Of a DNA stretch of 64,000 nt, positions 11,300 through 19,234 are shown one piece after another. Where the stretch lies: NCBI RefSeq assembly GCF_022829385.1, contig NZ_JAKSXX010000165.1:248001-312000 (forward strand), written 5' to 3'. Made by a program: the position numbers and the translations under genes. Each line of letters opens with the position of its first letter. Positions within the stretch are counted from its first letter, which is position 1. Origin of the DNA: Methylobacterium sp. J-070 (GTDB taxonomy: Bacteria; Pseudomonadota; Alphaproteobacteria; Rhizobiales; Beijerinckiaceae). The notes under the pieces were generated by a model, which was not told where the DNA came from, made no database searches, and saw nothing but the letters and a program-made list of their open reading frames with translations.

Positions 11300-11998
11300 G
11301 TGAGCGCGGCCGAGGTCTGGCACGTCGACCTCGCGTTGGATCCGGCCCGGCTCGACCTCTGCCGGACGGTCCTCGACGGGCCCGAATCCGACCGTGCCGA
11401 TCGGTTCCTGCGGGCCGAGGATCGGGCGCGCTACGTGGCGAGCCACGCCGCCCTCCGGCTGATCATCGCCACCGCGCTGGATCTCGATCCCGCCGAGGTC
11501 CGCGTGGCTCCCGGGCCCGGGGGCAAGCCGGAACTTGCCGGCGCGGATCGCGGCCGCCTCGCCTTCAACCTGTCGCATTCCGGAGACCGGGCCATGGTCG
11601 GCCTGACACCGGGGGTCGCCGTCGGCGTCGATATCGAGGCCCGCCGGCCGATGCCGGATGCCGACCGGATCGCGCGGACGCATTTCGCCCCCGACGAGGC
11701 CGACGCCCTGGCGGCGTTGCCGCCGGACGCGGTCGGGTCCGCGTTCTTCGGCCTGTGGACCCGGAAGGAAGCCGTGGTGAAGGCGCTCGGGACGGGGTTG
11801 TCGCTGCCGCTCGACCGCTTCAGCGTCACGGTGCCCCCAGCGCCGCCGCGTCTCCTGCGCCTGGAGCGGGGGGGTGCCTGGACCCTGGTGACGGTGGATC
11901 CCGGCCCGGGCTATGCGGCGACGGTCGCGGTCCGATCGGACGCCGTGCCGATCACCTGCCATGTGCTTCCGGCCGATTGGCCGGACCGACTCCTCTGA
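11300..11998 (+). CDS. 4'-phosphopantetheinyl transferase, Sfp type
   Basis: A 232-residue enzyme that transfers the phosphopantetheine arm of CoA to a serine of carrier proteins (ACP, PCP). The Sfp-type signatures are present: GVDIEARRP with the Mg-binding acidic residues, and FFGLWTRKEAVVKALGTG. The length is that of the Sfp/Gsp group rather than the ~120-residue AcpS. The start is GTG, preceded by GAGG. No polyketide or non-ribosomal peptide synthase is in the window, so the carrier protein it serves is elsewhere. The MFS transporter gene is divergent. Confidence 0.92.
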   Translation: MSAAEVWHVDLALDPARLDLCRTVLDGPESDRADRFLRAEDRARYVASHAALRLIIATALDLDPAEVRVAPGPGGKPELAGADRGRLAFNLSHSGDRAMVGLTPGVAVGVDIEARRPMPDADRIARTHFAPDEADALAALPPDAVGSAFFGLWTRKEAVVKALGTGLSLPLDRFSVTVPPAPPRLLRLERGGAWTLVTVDPGPGYAATVAVRSDAVPITCHVLPADWPDRLL

Positions 11999-12014
11999 AA
12001 GCGGCAAACCGCGC

Positions 12015-12043
12015 TTGCGGCCCGGGAAAGGCGCAGCTATAAG
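12015..12043 (+). promoter_or_regulatory. Probable sigma-70 type promoter of tRNA-Pro
   Basis: TTGCGG (12015-12020) and TATAAG (12038-12043) are separated by 17 bp. Initiation near 12050 would leave about 33 bases before the mature tRNA end. The -10 matches consensus at five of six positions; the -35 matches weakly. Confidence 0.5.
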
Positions 12044-12082
12044 CCCGCTCGCCGGCCTTCAGCGGACACGCGGGGCCGTCTT

Positions 12083-12159
12083 CGGAGTGTAGCGCAGTCT
12101 GGTAGCGCACCACGTTCGGGACGTGGGGGTCGCAGGTTCAAATCCTGCCACTCCGACCA
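12083..12159 (+). tRNA. tRNA-Pro (anticodon CGG)
   Basis: The acceptor arms CGGAGTG (12083-12089) and CACTCCG (12149-12155) pair over seven bases, followed by discriminator A and an encoded CCA (12157-12159). The anticodon stem CCACG/CGTGG encloses the loop TTCGGGA, giving anticodon CGG, which reads CCG proline codons. The T arm GCAGGTTCAAATCCTGC is canonical. The discriminator A is usual for bacterial tRNA-Pro. In this GC-rich genome CCG is a heavily used proline codon. Confidence 0.97.
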
Positions 12160-12348
12160 GTCTTTCCCGAGACTCGTTCGAGCCCCTCCGCATGACCGGC
12201 TGACGTCGGCGGAACGTTGACGGCCGGCTCGAACACACCCGATCAACGCTCCACCTCGTGCATACGCCCTGCGCCGCAGAATCCGCCTTCGATGATTTGA
12301 AGCCGGCGCGAGCACCCAAGGGCCGATCGGACACGCTGACAAGCCAGC

Positions 12349-12378
12349 TAGACCCGCGCCCCATTTCTGGGATATGAT
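12349..12378 (+). promoter_or_regulatory. Probable ssrA promoter
   Basis: TAGACC (12349-12354) and TATGAT (12373-12378) have an 18-bp spacer. Initiation near 12385 would place the start of the tmRNA precursor about 64 bases before the acceptor-piece CCA end at 12448, a sensible size for a permuted tmRNA. Confidence 0.5.
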
Positions 12379-12384
12379 CGCCGC

Positions 12385-12779
12385 GAGGCTGACGACCGGT
12401 TCGTAATAACGTTTCAGGACCCGGGGGCGGTACCCGGCGCCTCCACCAGAAGCATCCTGCCCCGAGACCGCTCGGGGGCGAGGCGAGCACCCGGGATTCC
12501 GGGCCGCGCGCTGCCGGGGTGCTTCTGCTGGGGGCGAAACAGGTTCGACTGGACGGTAAAGGGATCGCGAGTTCTGTCCTGCTTCGGCAGGGTAAGATGC
12601 GGCTTTCGGTAAGGACTCGACCGGTTCGGCGCGGGCAACCCTCGTTCCGAGCACCTGACCAAAACTCTAAATGCCAACGACAACGTCGGCATGGAGATGC
12701 GCCTCGCGGCGTAATCTTCCGGGGCGTGGGCACGCCTAGCAACAGAACCCGGGGCTTCGGCCTCGGGGCCCGCCTTTTT
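12385..12779 (+). ncRNA. ssrA: Circularly permuted (two-piece) transfer-messenger RNA
   Basis: tmRNA rescues stalled ribosomes by acting as tRNA-Ala and then as mRNA for a degradation tag. Here the tRNA 3' half comes first: a T-arm-like hairpin, then CGCCTCC-A-CCA ending at 12448. A spacer hairpin follows (AGCA..TGCT, 12449-12529, to be cut out). The 5' half begins at 12530 with GGGGGCGAAACAGGTTCGAC, the conserved tmRNA start. GGGGGCG and CGCCTCC pair over seven bases with one G-U, re-forming the acceptor stem. The tag reading frame runs from GCC at 12673 to TAA at 12712-12714 and encodes ANDNVGMEMRLAA, with the usual ANDN start and LAA end. Outer ends are approximate. Alphaproteobacteria are known for this permuted form. 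Confidence 0.93.
12750..12779 (+). terminator. Probable terminator of ssrA
   Basis: A CGGGGC-TTCG-GCCTCG hairpin (12750-12765) is followed by GC-rich bases and a run of five T at about 12775-12779. The gap between stem and T-run is longer than ideal, so the exact end is uncertain. Confidence 0.5.
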
Positions 12780-13097
12780 CAAAACTTCCGATCCCGTGCC
12801 CGGTCGAAGACTTCGGCACGCTGTTGAGGCGCGCGGAGCGCGGCAATCCGGCGGCCGCGACGCCCGTCGGCGCCACGTGGCCCTGGCTCCGGTCGCATTG
12901 CCGGGGATGACGGAGCGGGGCGCATCAACCGATGCGGTCAGACGGAAACCGAATGGGGCGACGACGGGGCGAACGCTCGGGAGGCCAGCGCGGCGCGGAT
13001 CCGGATGCCTCCGCTTTGAACCGGCCTGTCCGCGATGCGAGGGTGGTCGGGACCCGCCGGTCCTGCATGGTCCGCGCGTTCCGCGATCGATCCGAAC
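12780..13097. other. 318-bp stretch without a supported gene
   Basis: Between the ssrA terminator and the SGNH-like gene I see no convincing coding frame, RNA or repeat. Open frames here lack ribosome sites and have codon use unlike the neighbours. It presumably holds the promoter of the downstream gene. Confidence 0.6.
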
Positions 13098-14147
13098 ATG
13101 GCCTCGCCAGCGTCCAGCCTTCACCATAGCGCCTCCGCCGCAGCCTGGGCCGGCTTCGCGCGCAGCTTCGTCGTCTGCGCCGTTCTCGCGGGCGTGGTCG
13201 CGCTGATCTTCGTCGCGGCCATCGATCCCTATGGATTGCGCGCCGCCCCCGGGCGGCCGCCGGGCCCGATCATGGATGCCAACCAGCGGCTCTCCTACCC
13301 GCAGATCGCCCGCGGCGGCGCGTTCGATTCCGCGGTGTTCGGCACATCCACCGCGCGGCTCCTGGATCCCGACGCCCTGGACGCCGCCTTCGGAGGCCGG
13401 TTCGCCAACCTGTCGGTGAACGCCGCAACCCCCGACGAGCAGATCCGGCTCGCCGGGTTGTTCCTGGCACGCCGCCCGGTGCGGGCCGTCCTGTTCGGCC
13501 TGGACGCCACGTGGTGCGCCGCCGATCCGCCGTCACGGACCGCGAACGCGTTCCCCGACTGGCTCTACGCGGACGGCACGCCCTGGGGCTCGCTGCGGCA
13601 GATGAACCTCCGCACCGTCACGGTCGCGTTTCAGGCCGGACTCGCGCGGATGGGGCTGGCGCGGCCCCGGATCCGGCGGGACGGCTATGCCGTCTTCACC
13701 CCGCCCGAAGACCGCTACGACCCGGAGCGCGCCCGGGCTCACATCCGTTTCGGCGCGGCCGATCCGTCAGCGCCGGCCGAGGCGCCGGACGCCCCCATGC
13801 CGGCCCTCGCCCGGCTGGACCGCCTCCTCGGCAGCCTGCCCCCGGACGTCCTGAAGATCCTCGTCTTCATGCCGGTGCACGCATCGGCACAGGGCGCGCC
13901 GGGCACGGCGGCGGGGCTGCGCGAGGCGGCCTGCAAGGCACGCGTCGCCGCCCTCGGCGCGGGCAACCGGGCGCTGGCGGTGGATTTCCGGCGGCCGTCG
14001 CCGCTCACCAGCCGCGACGCGAACTACTGGGATGCGCTGCACTACCGGCTGCCCGTGGCGGCCCGCATCGTGGCGGACCTGAAGGCGGCCCTCGATACGG
14101 GCGCCGACGGTCCGGACGGCGACTACCGCGTGCTCGCGCATCCCTGA
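13098..14147 (+). CDS. Membrane-anchored SGNH-like protein of unknown function
   Basis: A 349-residue protein. One transmembrane helix near the N-terminus (about residues 20-40, FVVCAVLAGVVALIFVAAID) is followed by a soluble domain. That domain begins with SAVFGTSTARLLDPDAL, where a GTS turn replaces the GDS of SGNH hydrolases, and ends with NYWDALHYRLPVAARI, whose Asp-x-x-His spacing matches the last SGNH block. This is the pattern of AlgX/DHHW-like cell-surface acyl-modifying enzymes, but the identity is too low to name a substrate. Met at 13098 was chosen because it precedes the helix by a normal cytoplasmic stretch. It is alone on its strand and converges on tgt. Confidence 0.75.
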   Translation: MASPASSLHHSASAAAWAGFARSFVVCAVLAGVVALIFVAAIDPYGLRAAPGRPPGPIMDANQRLSYPQIARGGAFDSAVFGTSTARLLDPDALDAAFGGRFANLSVNAATPDEQIRLAGLFLARRPVRAVLFGLDATWCAADPPSRTANAFPDWLYADGTPWGSLRQMNLRTVTVAFQAGLARMGLARPRIRRDGYAVFTPPEDRYDPERARAHIRFGAADPSAPAEAPDAPMPALARLDRLLGSLPPDVLKILVFMPVHASAQGAPGTAAGLREAACKARVAALGAGNRALAVDFRRPSPLTSRDANYWDALHYRLPVAARIVADLKAALDTGADGPDGDYRVLAHP

Positions 14148-14154
14148 GCCGAGT

Positions 14155-15291
14155 TCAGGCGACGGCGCGCTCCGCCCGTGCCCAGCCCTCCCGGGTGGCG
14201 TCGCAATACGCGGCGAACCGGCCATCCCGAATCGCCGCGCGCGCCCCGGCCATCAGGTCCTGATAATAGGCGAGGTTGTTCCAGGTGAGGAGCATCATGC
14301 CCAGGATCTCGTTCGATCGAACGAGGTGGTGCAGGTAGGCGCGGGAATAGTCCCGGGTCGCCGGACAGGTCGAGTCCGCGTCGAGCGGCGCGGTATCCTC
14401 GGCGTGGCGCGCGTTGCGCAGGTTGACCCGGCCGTGGCGCGTGTAGGCGAGGCCGTGGCGGCCGGCCCGGGTGGGCATGACGCAGTCGAACATGTCGATG
14501 CCGCGGGCAACCGCGCCCAGGATGTCGTCCGGGGTGCCGACACCCATCAGGTAGCGCGGCTTCGCCCGGGGCAGGTGCGGCTCCACGGTCTCGATCATCG
14601 CGAACATCACGGCTTGCGGCTCGCCCACCGCGAGCCCGCCGACCGCGTAGCCCTTCAGGTCGAGGTCGGTCAGCGCGCGGGCGCTCTCGACACGCAGGGC
14701 CGGGACGTCGCCGCCCTGCACGATCCCGAACAGGGCCCGGCCCGGCTGCTCACCGAAGGCCACCCGGCAGCGTTCGGCCCAGCGCAGCGACAGATGCATG
14801 GCCTTCTCGATCGCCGCGGGCTCGGCCGGCAGGCGCACGCACTCGTCGAGCTGCATCTGGATATCCGAGCCGAGCAGCCCCTGGATCTCGATGGAGCGCT
14901 CCGGACTCATGTGATGCGCGGTGCCGTCGATATGCGAGCGGAAGGTCACGCCCTGCTCGTCGATCTTCCGCAGGGCGGAGAGCGACATGACCTGGAAGCC
15001 GCCGGAATCCGTCAGGATCGGCCGGTCCCAGTTCATGAAGCGGTGCAGCCCGCCGAGCCGTGCCATGCGCTCGGGCCCGGGCCGCAGCATCAGATGGTAG
15101 GTGTTGCCGAGGACCACGTCGGCGCCCAGGTCGCGCACCTGCCCCGGGTACATCGCCTTGACGGTCGCCGCCGTGCCCACCGGCATGAAAGCCGGCGTTC
15201 GGATCGTGCCGCGGGGGGTCGCGATCTCGCCGGTCCGGGCCGCGCCGTCCTGCGCCAGCAGGGTGAAGCCGAAGGGCATAGGGTCGCTCAT
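14155..15291 (-). CDS. tgt: Queuine tRNA-ribosyltransferase (tRNA-guanine transglycosylase)
   Basis: A 378-residue enzyme that swaps guanine 34 of GUN-anticodon tRNAs for the queuosine precursor preQ1. Catalytic landmarks are present: [13 protein letters not shown], the GIVQGG turn and the nucleophilic Asp in [13 protein letters not shown]. The zinc site is not canonical. Where E. coli Tgt has Cys302, Cys304, Cys307 and His333, this protein has S307, C309, T312 and N338 (DSTCPAT..., TWNNLAYY). The surrounding residues ([14 protein letters not shown]) are conserved, so this is real substitution and not misalignment. Its ATG overlaps the queA stop as ATGA, implying translational coupling. The start is fixed by this overlap. 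Confidence 0.95.
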   Translation of the reverse strand: MSDPMPFGFTLLAQDGAARTGEIATPRGTIRTPAFMPVGTAATVKAMYPGQVRDLGADVVLGNTYHLMLRPGPERMARLGGLHRFMNWDRPILTDSGGFQVMSLSALRKIDEQGVTFRSHIDGTAHHMSPERSIEIQGLLGSDIQMQLDECVRLPAEPAAIEKAMHLSLRWAERCRVAFGEQPGRALFGIVQGGDVPALRVESARALTDLDLKGYAVGGLAVGEPQAVMFAMIETVEPHLPRAKPRYLMGVGTPDDILGAVARGIDMFDCVMPTRAGRHGLAYTRHGRVNLRNARHAEDTAPLDADSTCPATRDYSRAYLHHLVRSNEILGMMLLTWNNLAYYQDLMAGARAAIRDGRFAAYCDATREGWARAERAVA

Positions 15292-16367
15292 GCCGGGGTC
15301 GCGCTCGCCGCATCCGCGCCTCGGCCGGGGAAGAGCAGGCTGGCGTCGCCGTAGGAGTAGAACCGATAGCCGGTCTCGACCGCATGCGCGTAGGCCGCCC
15401 GCATGGTCGCCAGGCCCGAGAACGCCGAGACCAGCATGAACAGGGTCGAGCGCGGCAGGTGGAAATTCGTGACCAGGGCGTCGACCGCGCGGAACCGGTA
15501 GCCCGGCGTGATGAAGATCTCGGTGGCGCCCGAGAAGGCCGAGAGCGTGCCGTCGGGGGCCGCGGCGCTCTCGAGGAGGCGCAGGGCGGTGGTGCCCACG
15601 GCCACGATCCGGCCGCCGGCGGCCCGGACCGCGTTGAGCGCGGCCGCCGTCGGGGCGTCGAGGTGGCCGATCTCCGCGTGCATCCGGTGGGCGTCCGTGT
15701 CGTCCGCCTTGACCGGCAGGAAGGTGCCGGCGCCGACATGCAGAGTCACGTGGTGACACCGGAGGCCGGCCGCGTCGAGGTCTGCCAGAAGCGCATCGGA
15801 GAAGTGGAGGCCGGCCGTCGGCGCCGCGACCGCGCCGGGCTTCGTGGCGTAGACGGTCTGATAGTCGGTCGCGTCGCGGGCATCGGTGGCGCGCTTGCCG
15901 GCGATGTAGGGAGGCAGCGGCACGGCCCCGACGGCCGCCACCGCGGCATCGAGTTCGGCGCCCGCCCGGTCGAAGCCGAGGATGACCTCGCCGGCCTCGG
16001 CCTTCTCGATCACCGTGGCGGTCAATTCGCCGAAGCGCAGCGTGTCGCCGGCGGCGAGCCGCTTGGCCGGACGCGCGAAGGCGCGCCAGCGCGCCGCGGA
16101 CTCGCGCAGATGCAGCATCACCTCGGTGCGCTGGCCGGGCGCGCCCGGGCGGGTGCGCACGCCGTTGAGCCGGGCGGGTATCACCCGCGTGTCGTTGAAG
16201 ACCAGCGCATCGCCGGCGCGCAGGAGGCCGGGCAGGTCGCGCACGGTCCGGTCGGCGACCGGCGCCCCCGGACGCACCACGAGCATCCGCCCGGCATCGC
16301 GCGGCTCGGCCGGGCGCAGGGCGATGCTGGCCTCCGGCAGCTCGAAATCGAACAGGTCCACACGCAT
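15288..16367 (-). CDS. queA: S-adenosylmethionine:tRNA ribosyltransferase-isomerase
   Basis: A 359-residue enzyme for the next queuosine step: it transfers and isomerises the ribosyl group of S-adenosylmethionine onto preQ1-34 in tRNA, giving epoxyqueuosine. Family landmarks are [14 protein letters not shown] at the N-terminus, [11 protein letters not shown], the PTAGLHFSD motif, [15 protein letters not shown], and [15 protein letters not shown] near the C-terminus. The Met at 16367 starts the family's normal N-terminus. It is upstream of and overlaps tgt by four bases; together they cover the last tRNA-based steps except QueG/QueH, which are not in the window. Confidence 0.96.
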   Translation of the reverse strand: MRVDLFDFELPEASIALRPAEPRDAGRMLVVRPGAPVADRTVRDLPGLLRAGDALVFNDTRVIPARLNGVRTRPGAPGQRTEVMLHLRESAARWRAFARPAKRLAAGDTLRFGELTATVIEKAEAGEVILGFDRAGAELDAAVAAVGAVPLPPYIAGKRATDARDATDYQTVYATKPGAVAAPTAGLHFSDALLADLDAAGLRCHHVTLHVGAGTFLPVKADDTDAHRMHAEIGHLDAPTAAALNAVRAAGGRIVAVGTTALRLLESAAAPDGTLSAFSGATEIFITPGYRFRAVDALVTNFHLPRSTLFMLVSAFSGLATMRAAYAHAVETGYRFYSYGDASLLFPGRGADAASATPA

Positions 16368-16466
16368 CGCCGGCTGCCTGCACCGAACCGCCCGCGGATT
16401 CAACCGCGGAACCCTCCGGGACCGCATCCGTTTCCTGCCTCGCCGACGCGGAGAGACGCTCAGCCG

Positions 16467-16715
16467 ATGCCCTGGTACGCCGTGCCCCCCCGAGATGCCG
16501 CCGATCCCCGCTGGCCCCTGCCCGGGACGGCAGAGATCGTACTCAAGGCCGACGATCCGGACGACGCCCGGACAAAGTTCTCGGCGGCGTATCCGAGCCA
16601 GCCCTACGGCAGCCCCGTGACGCCGGTCCGCGATGCGGGCGGCGGCAGCTTCCAGGGCGATCCGGACGCTCTGGTCGTGGCCGAGACGGGCGAACCGCCC
16701 GCACCGCGCGGGTGA
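16467..16715 (+). CDS. Small hypothetical protein (82 aa)
   Basis: An 82-residue acidic protein that starts [17 protein letters not shown], with GAGAG just upstream of the ATG. It contains no membrane helix or cysteine. The middle part ([20 protein letters not shown]) looks like a small alpha/beta fold. I do not recognise it. It is divergent from queA (99 bp apart), and its stop overlaps the GTG of the next small gene, so the two are probably translated together. Confidence 0.65.
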   Translation: MPWYAVPPRDAADPRWPLPGTAEIVLKADDPDDARTKFSAAYPSQPYGSPVTPVRDAGGGSFQGDPDALVVAETGEPPAPRG

Positions 16716-16942
16716 CGCCGATGGCCCCGGTCGGAGGTCCCGGACGGATCACCCTGGACGGCCAGCTCCAGAGTTACTGGGAACGCGAAGCCGTGCGGCT
16801 CGAAACCCTCGCCGCGGCGGCGAGCGCGGCGTGGCAGCGCCGCCGCCTCCTCCGGAAGGCCGAGGCGGCGCGCGCCAAGGCCGAGCGCAGCCGGCAGCGG
16901 GAGGCGGCCAGGGCACGCCCACCGGCGACGCCGGAGACTTAG
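16712..16942 (+). CDS. Small basic coiled-coil-like hypothetical protein (76 aa)
   Basis: A GTG start at 16712 overlaps the previous stop as GTGA, a coupling arrangement; a second start, ATG at 16721, is also possible. The 76 residues are rich in Ala, Arg and Glu ([37 protein letters not shown]) and would form a long charged helix. I do not recognise a family. Low complexity and GC-rich sequence make this call uncertain. Confidence 0.5.
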   Translation: MTPMAPVGGPGRITLDGQLQSYWEREAVRLETLAAAASAAWQRRRLLRKAEAARAKAERSRQREAARARPPATPET

Positions 16943-17039
16943 CCGGGGCTAAGAGGTTTTCGGCACCGTCGAACCTTTGCCGTGGCCTTGGCCGCGGACG
17001 ATCCCGTATGGGGCCGTCGACCCTCGATCGGCGCACGTC

Positions 17040-17927
17040 ATGGACCGCACCCAGAAAGCCGCCCTGCTGAGCGCGGGCATCGGTCTCGCCGTCACGGCCC
17101 TGAAGTTCTACGCCGCGTGGCTCACCGGCAGCCTCGCCCTGTATTCCGACGCGCTCGAGAGCATCATCAACGTCGTCGCGGCGGTCGGGGCCTTCGTGGC
17201 CCTGCGCGTTGCGGCACGCCCGGCCGATGAGGAGCATCCCTACGGGCACCACAAGGCCGAGTTCTTCTCCGCCGTCATCGAGGGCGCGCTGATCGTCGTG
17301 GCCGCGGTGATGATCCTGCGGGACGCCTATTTCGGCCTTCTCGCTCCGAAGGTTCTGGATGCGCCGGTGCTCGGGCTGGCCATCAACTTCGGGGCCGGGG
17401 TCATCAACGCCGTGTGGGCCTGGGCGCTGATGCGATGGGGACGGCGGTGGCGGTCGCCGGCGCTGATCGCCGATGCCCGGCACGTCTTCGCGGACGTCGT
17501 CACCTCCTGCGGCGTCCTCGTCGGTGTCGTCGCCGTCCTGGTGACGGGCTATCCCGTGCTCGACCCGGCGGTGGCGGGCCTGGTGGCGCTGCACATCCTC
17601 TGGTCGGGGTCACAGATGGTCCGCGAGTCGGTCGACGGCCTCATGGATCGCGCCGCCTCGCCCGAACTCGTGGGCGAGATCCGTATCCTCATCTCGAAGC
17701 ATGGGGAGGGAGCGCTGGAAGCGCACGACGTTCGGACGCGCTCGGCCGGACAGGCGACCTTCATCGATTTCCATCTGGTGGTCCCTGGCGCCATGACGGT
17801 CGAGGATTCGCACGCCATCTGCGACCGGCTGGAGAGCGCGCTGGAGACGACGATTCCCGGAGCGGTCGTGACGATCCACGTCGAGCCCGGCGCGGAGGCG
17901 AAGGCCCGGGGATTGCCCGTGCTGTAG
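17040..17927 (+). CDS. Cation diffusion facilitator family metal exporter
   Basis: A 295-residue membrane protein with six predicted helices and a cytoplasmic C-terminal domain, the CDF architecture that exports Zn, Fe, Mn or similar divalent metals by proton exchange. Metal-site residues are Asp/Glu in LYSDALESIIN (helix 2) and His and Asp in DARHVFADVVTS (helix 5). The loop HPYGHHKAEFF is typical. The C-terminal domain carries FIDFHLVVPGAMTVEDSHAICD, the histidine-bearing dimer motif. The pattern D-x-x-E / H-x3-D does not settle which metal. Met at 17040 is the natural N-terminus (MDRTQKAALLS). Convergent with sfnB, 8 bp apart. Confidence 0.92.
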   Translation: MDRTQKAALLSAGIGLAVTALKFYAAWLTGSLALYSDALESIINVVAAVGAFVALRVAARPADEEHPYGHHKAEFFSAVIEGALIVVAAVMILRDAYFGLLAPKVLDAPVLGLAINFGAGVINAVWAWALMRWGRRWRSPALIADARHVFADVVTSCGVLVGVVAVLVTGYPVLDPAVAGLVALHILWSGSQMVRESVDGLMDRAASPELVGEIRILISKHGEGALEAHDVRTRSAGQATFIDFHLVVPGAMTVEDSHAICDRLESALETTIPGAVVTIHVEPGAEAKARGLPVL

Positions 17928-17935
17928 CCGGCCGG

Positions 17936-19192
17936 TCAGCTCCAGGCGTGGAGCGGCGGGGTCACGCCGTTCAGGGCGTGGTTGCCGACGATCGCGTATT
18001 TCCAGCGGACCGGATCATGCAGCGTGTGCGTACGGGCGTTCCGCCAGTGGCGATCCAGGTTCTCCGCCGCCAGGGTCGAGCGGGTGCCCGACAGCTCGAA
18101 CAGCGTGTTCGCCGCCGCCAGTGCCGCCTCGGTGGTGAGCACCTTCGCCTCGGCCACCGCGAGCTGCGCGGCCGCGACGGTCTCGGCATCCGGCTGCGCC
18201 ACCGCCGCGTCGAGGGCAAGCCCGGCCCGGTCGAGCAGCGCCTCGGCGGCGTGCTGGCGGATGGTCAGGTCGCCGATCGCCCGGATCGTGTGGGGATCGT
18301 CCGACGCCCGCTCCAGCCCGCTGTCGATCCACGGGCGGGCCTTCTCGCGGACGAAGCGGATCGTGTCGTCGAGGGCCTCGCGGCCGATCCCGGCATCGAT
18401 GGCCGCCTGGATGATCTGGAACACCGCGCCGTCGGCGGTGGGCGCCGCGTAGCCCTTCCAGGCGGGGACCAGATGGGTCTTGGGCACCCGCACGTTCGCG
18501 ATCAGCACGGTCCCGCTCGCCGTGCCGCGCTGGCCGAAGCTCGACCAATCGTCGATCACCGTCAGGCCGGGGGCGTCCCGCTCGGCGATGGCGTACCAGG
18601 CACGCCCGTCGGCATCGAGCGCGACGATCGGCACGAGATGGGCGAGGAGGGCGCCCGTGGCGTAGAATTTCTGGCCCCGCACCACGACGCGATCGCCGTG
18701 ATCGGTGAAGCGCGTGTCGAAATCGGCCGCCCGCTTGGTACCGCGCTCCGAGAAGGCGTTGCCGAACCGTGTACCGCGCAGCGCCTCTCCGAAGAGCAGG
18801 TGCTTCTGCGCGTCGTCCGAGACGGTGCGGATGGCGGCCAGGATGCCGAGGTGGTTCTGGGCGATCTGCGCGATGGCCGGATCGGCGGCCGCCAGGAGGG
18901 CGATCACCTGGGCGAGGGTCCGGTACGAGACCTCGGGGCCGCCATAGGCCCGCGGCACGTTGATCGACCAGAGGCCGCTCTGGGAGAAGGCATCGAGTTC
19001 CGCCAGCGGCCGCACGGCGTGGCGGTCCCGCTCCGAGGCGCCGGCCCGGAATTCGATGGCCAGCCGGTGGGCGACGGCCAGCGCCTCGGTATCGTCACCG
19101 ATCACATGGGCAGGGGCGGGCGGCCGCGCGGGGCCGGGGGCGCCCTGGCGGCGCTCCGGTTCGAGCGTGCGCGCATCGACGGCGAGGTTCAT
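17936..19192 (-). CDS. sfnB: SfnB-family acyl-CoA-dehydrogenase-like sulfur acquisition oxidoreductase
   Basis: A 418-residue flavoprotein with the acyl-CoA dehydrogenase fold: helical N-terminal domain with SGLWSINVPRAYGGPEV, the middle beta domain (GNAFSERGTKRAADF, WSSFGQRGTASGT) and the helical C-terminal domain (LFELSGTRSTLAAENLDRHWRNARTHTLHDP). The last block, with its missing catalytic Glu and the TLHDP ending, is typical of the SfnB/DszC branch that uses FMNH2 and oxygen to attack organosulfur compounds. It lies 42 bp downstream of sfnG on the same strand. This supports a role in scavenging sulfur from dimethyl sulfone or related sulfones when sulfate is scarce. Confidence 0.88.
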   Translation of the reverse strand: MNLAVDARTLEPERRQGAPGPARPPAPAHVIGDDTEALAVAHRLAIEFRAGASERDRHAVRPLAELDAFSQSGLWSINVPRAYGGPEVSYRTLAQVIALLAAADPAIAQIAQNHLGILAAIRTVSDDAQKHLLFGEALRGTRFGNAFSERGTKRAADFDTRFTDHGDRVVVRGQKFYATGALLAHLVPIVALDADGRAWYAIAERDAPGLTVIDDWSSFGQRGTASGTVLIANVRVPKTHLVPAWKGYAAPTADGAVFQIIQAAIDAGIGREALDDTIRFVREKARPWIDSGLERASDDPHTIRAIGDLTIRQHAAEALLDRAGLALDAAVAQPDAETVAAAQLAVAEAKVLTTEAALAAANTLFELSGTRSTLAAENLDRHWRNARTHTLHDPVRWKYAIVGNHALNGVTPPLHAWS

Positions 19193-19234
19193 GGCTTACT
19201 CCAGTCAGGCGGGATCTCGGCCGGCCGGCGACGC

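Noticed and set aside
12083-12779. tRNA-Pro and ssrA as an integration hot spot
   Set aside because: Both are common phage attachment sites, but I found no integrase, no duplicated tRNA 3' end nearby and no change in base composition.
12796-13206. Plus-strand open frame of 136 codons between ssrA and the SGNH-like gene
   Set aside because: It is Arg/Gly/Ala-rich, lacks a ribosome site and overlaps the better supported gene starting at 13098.
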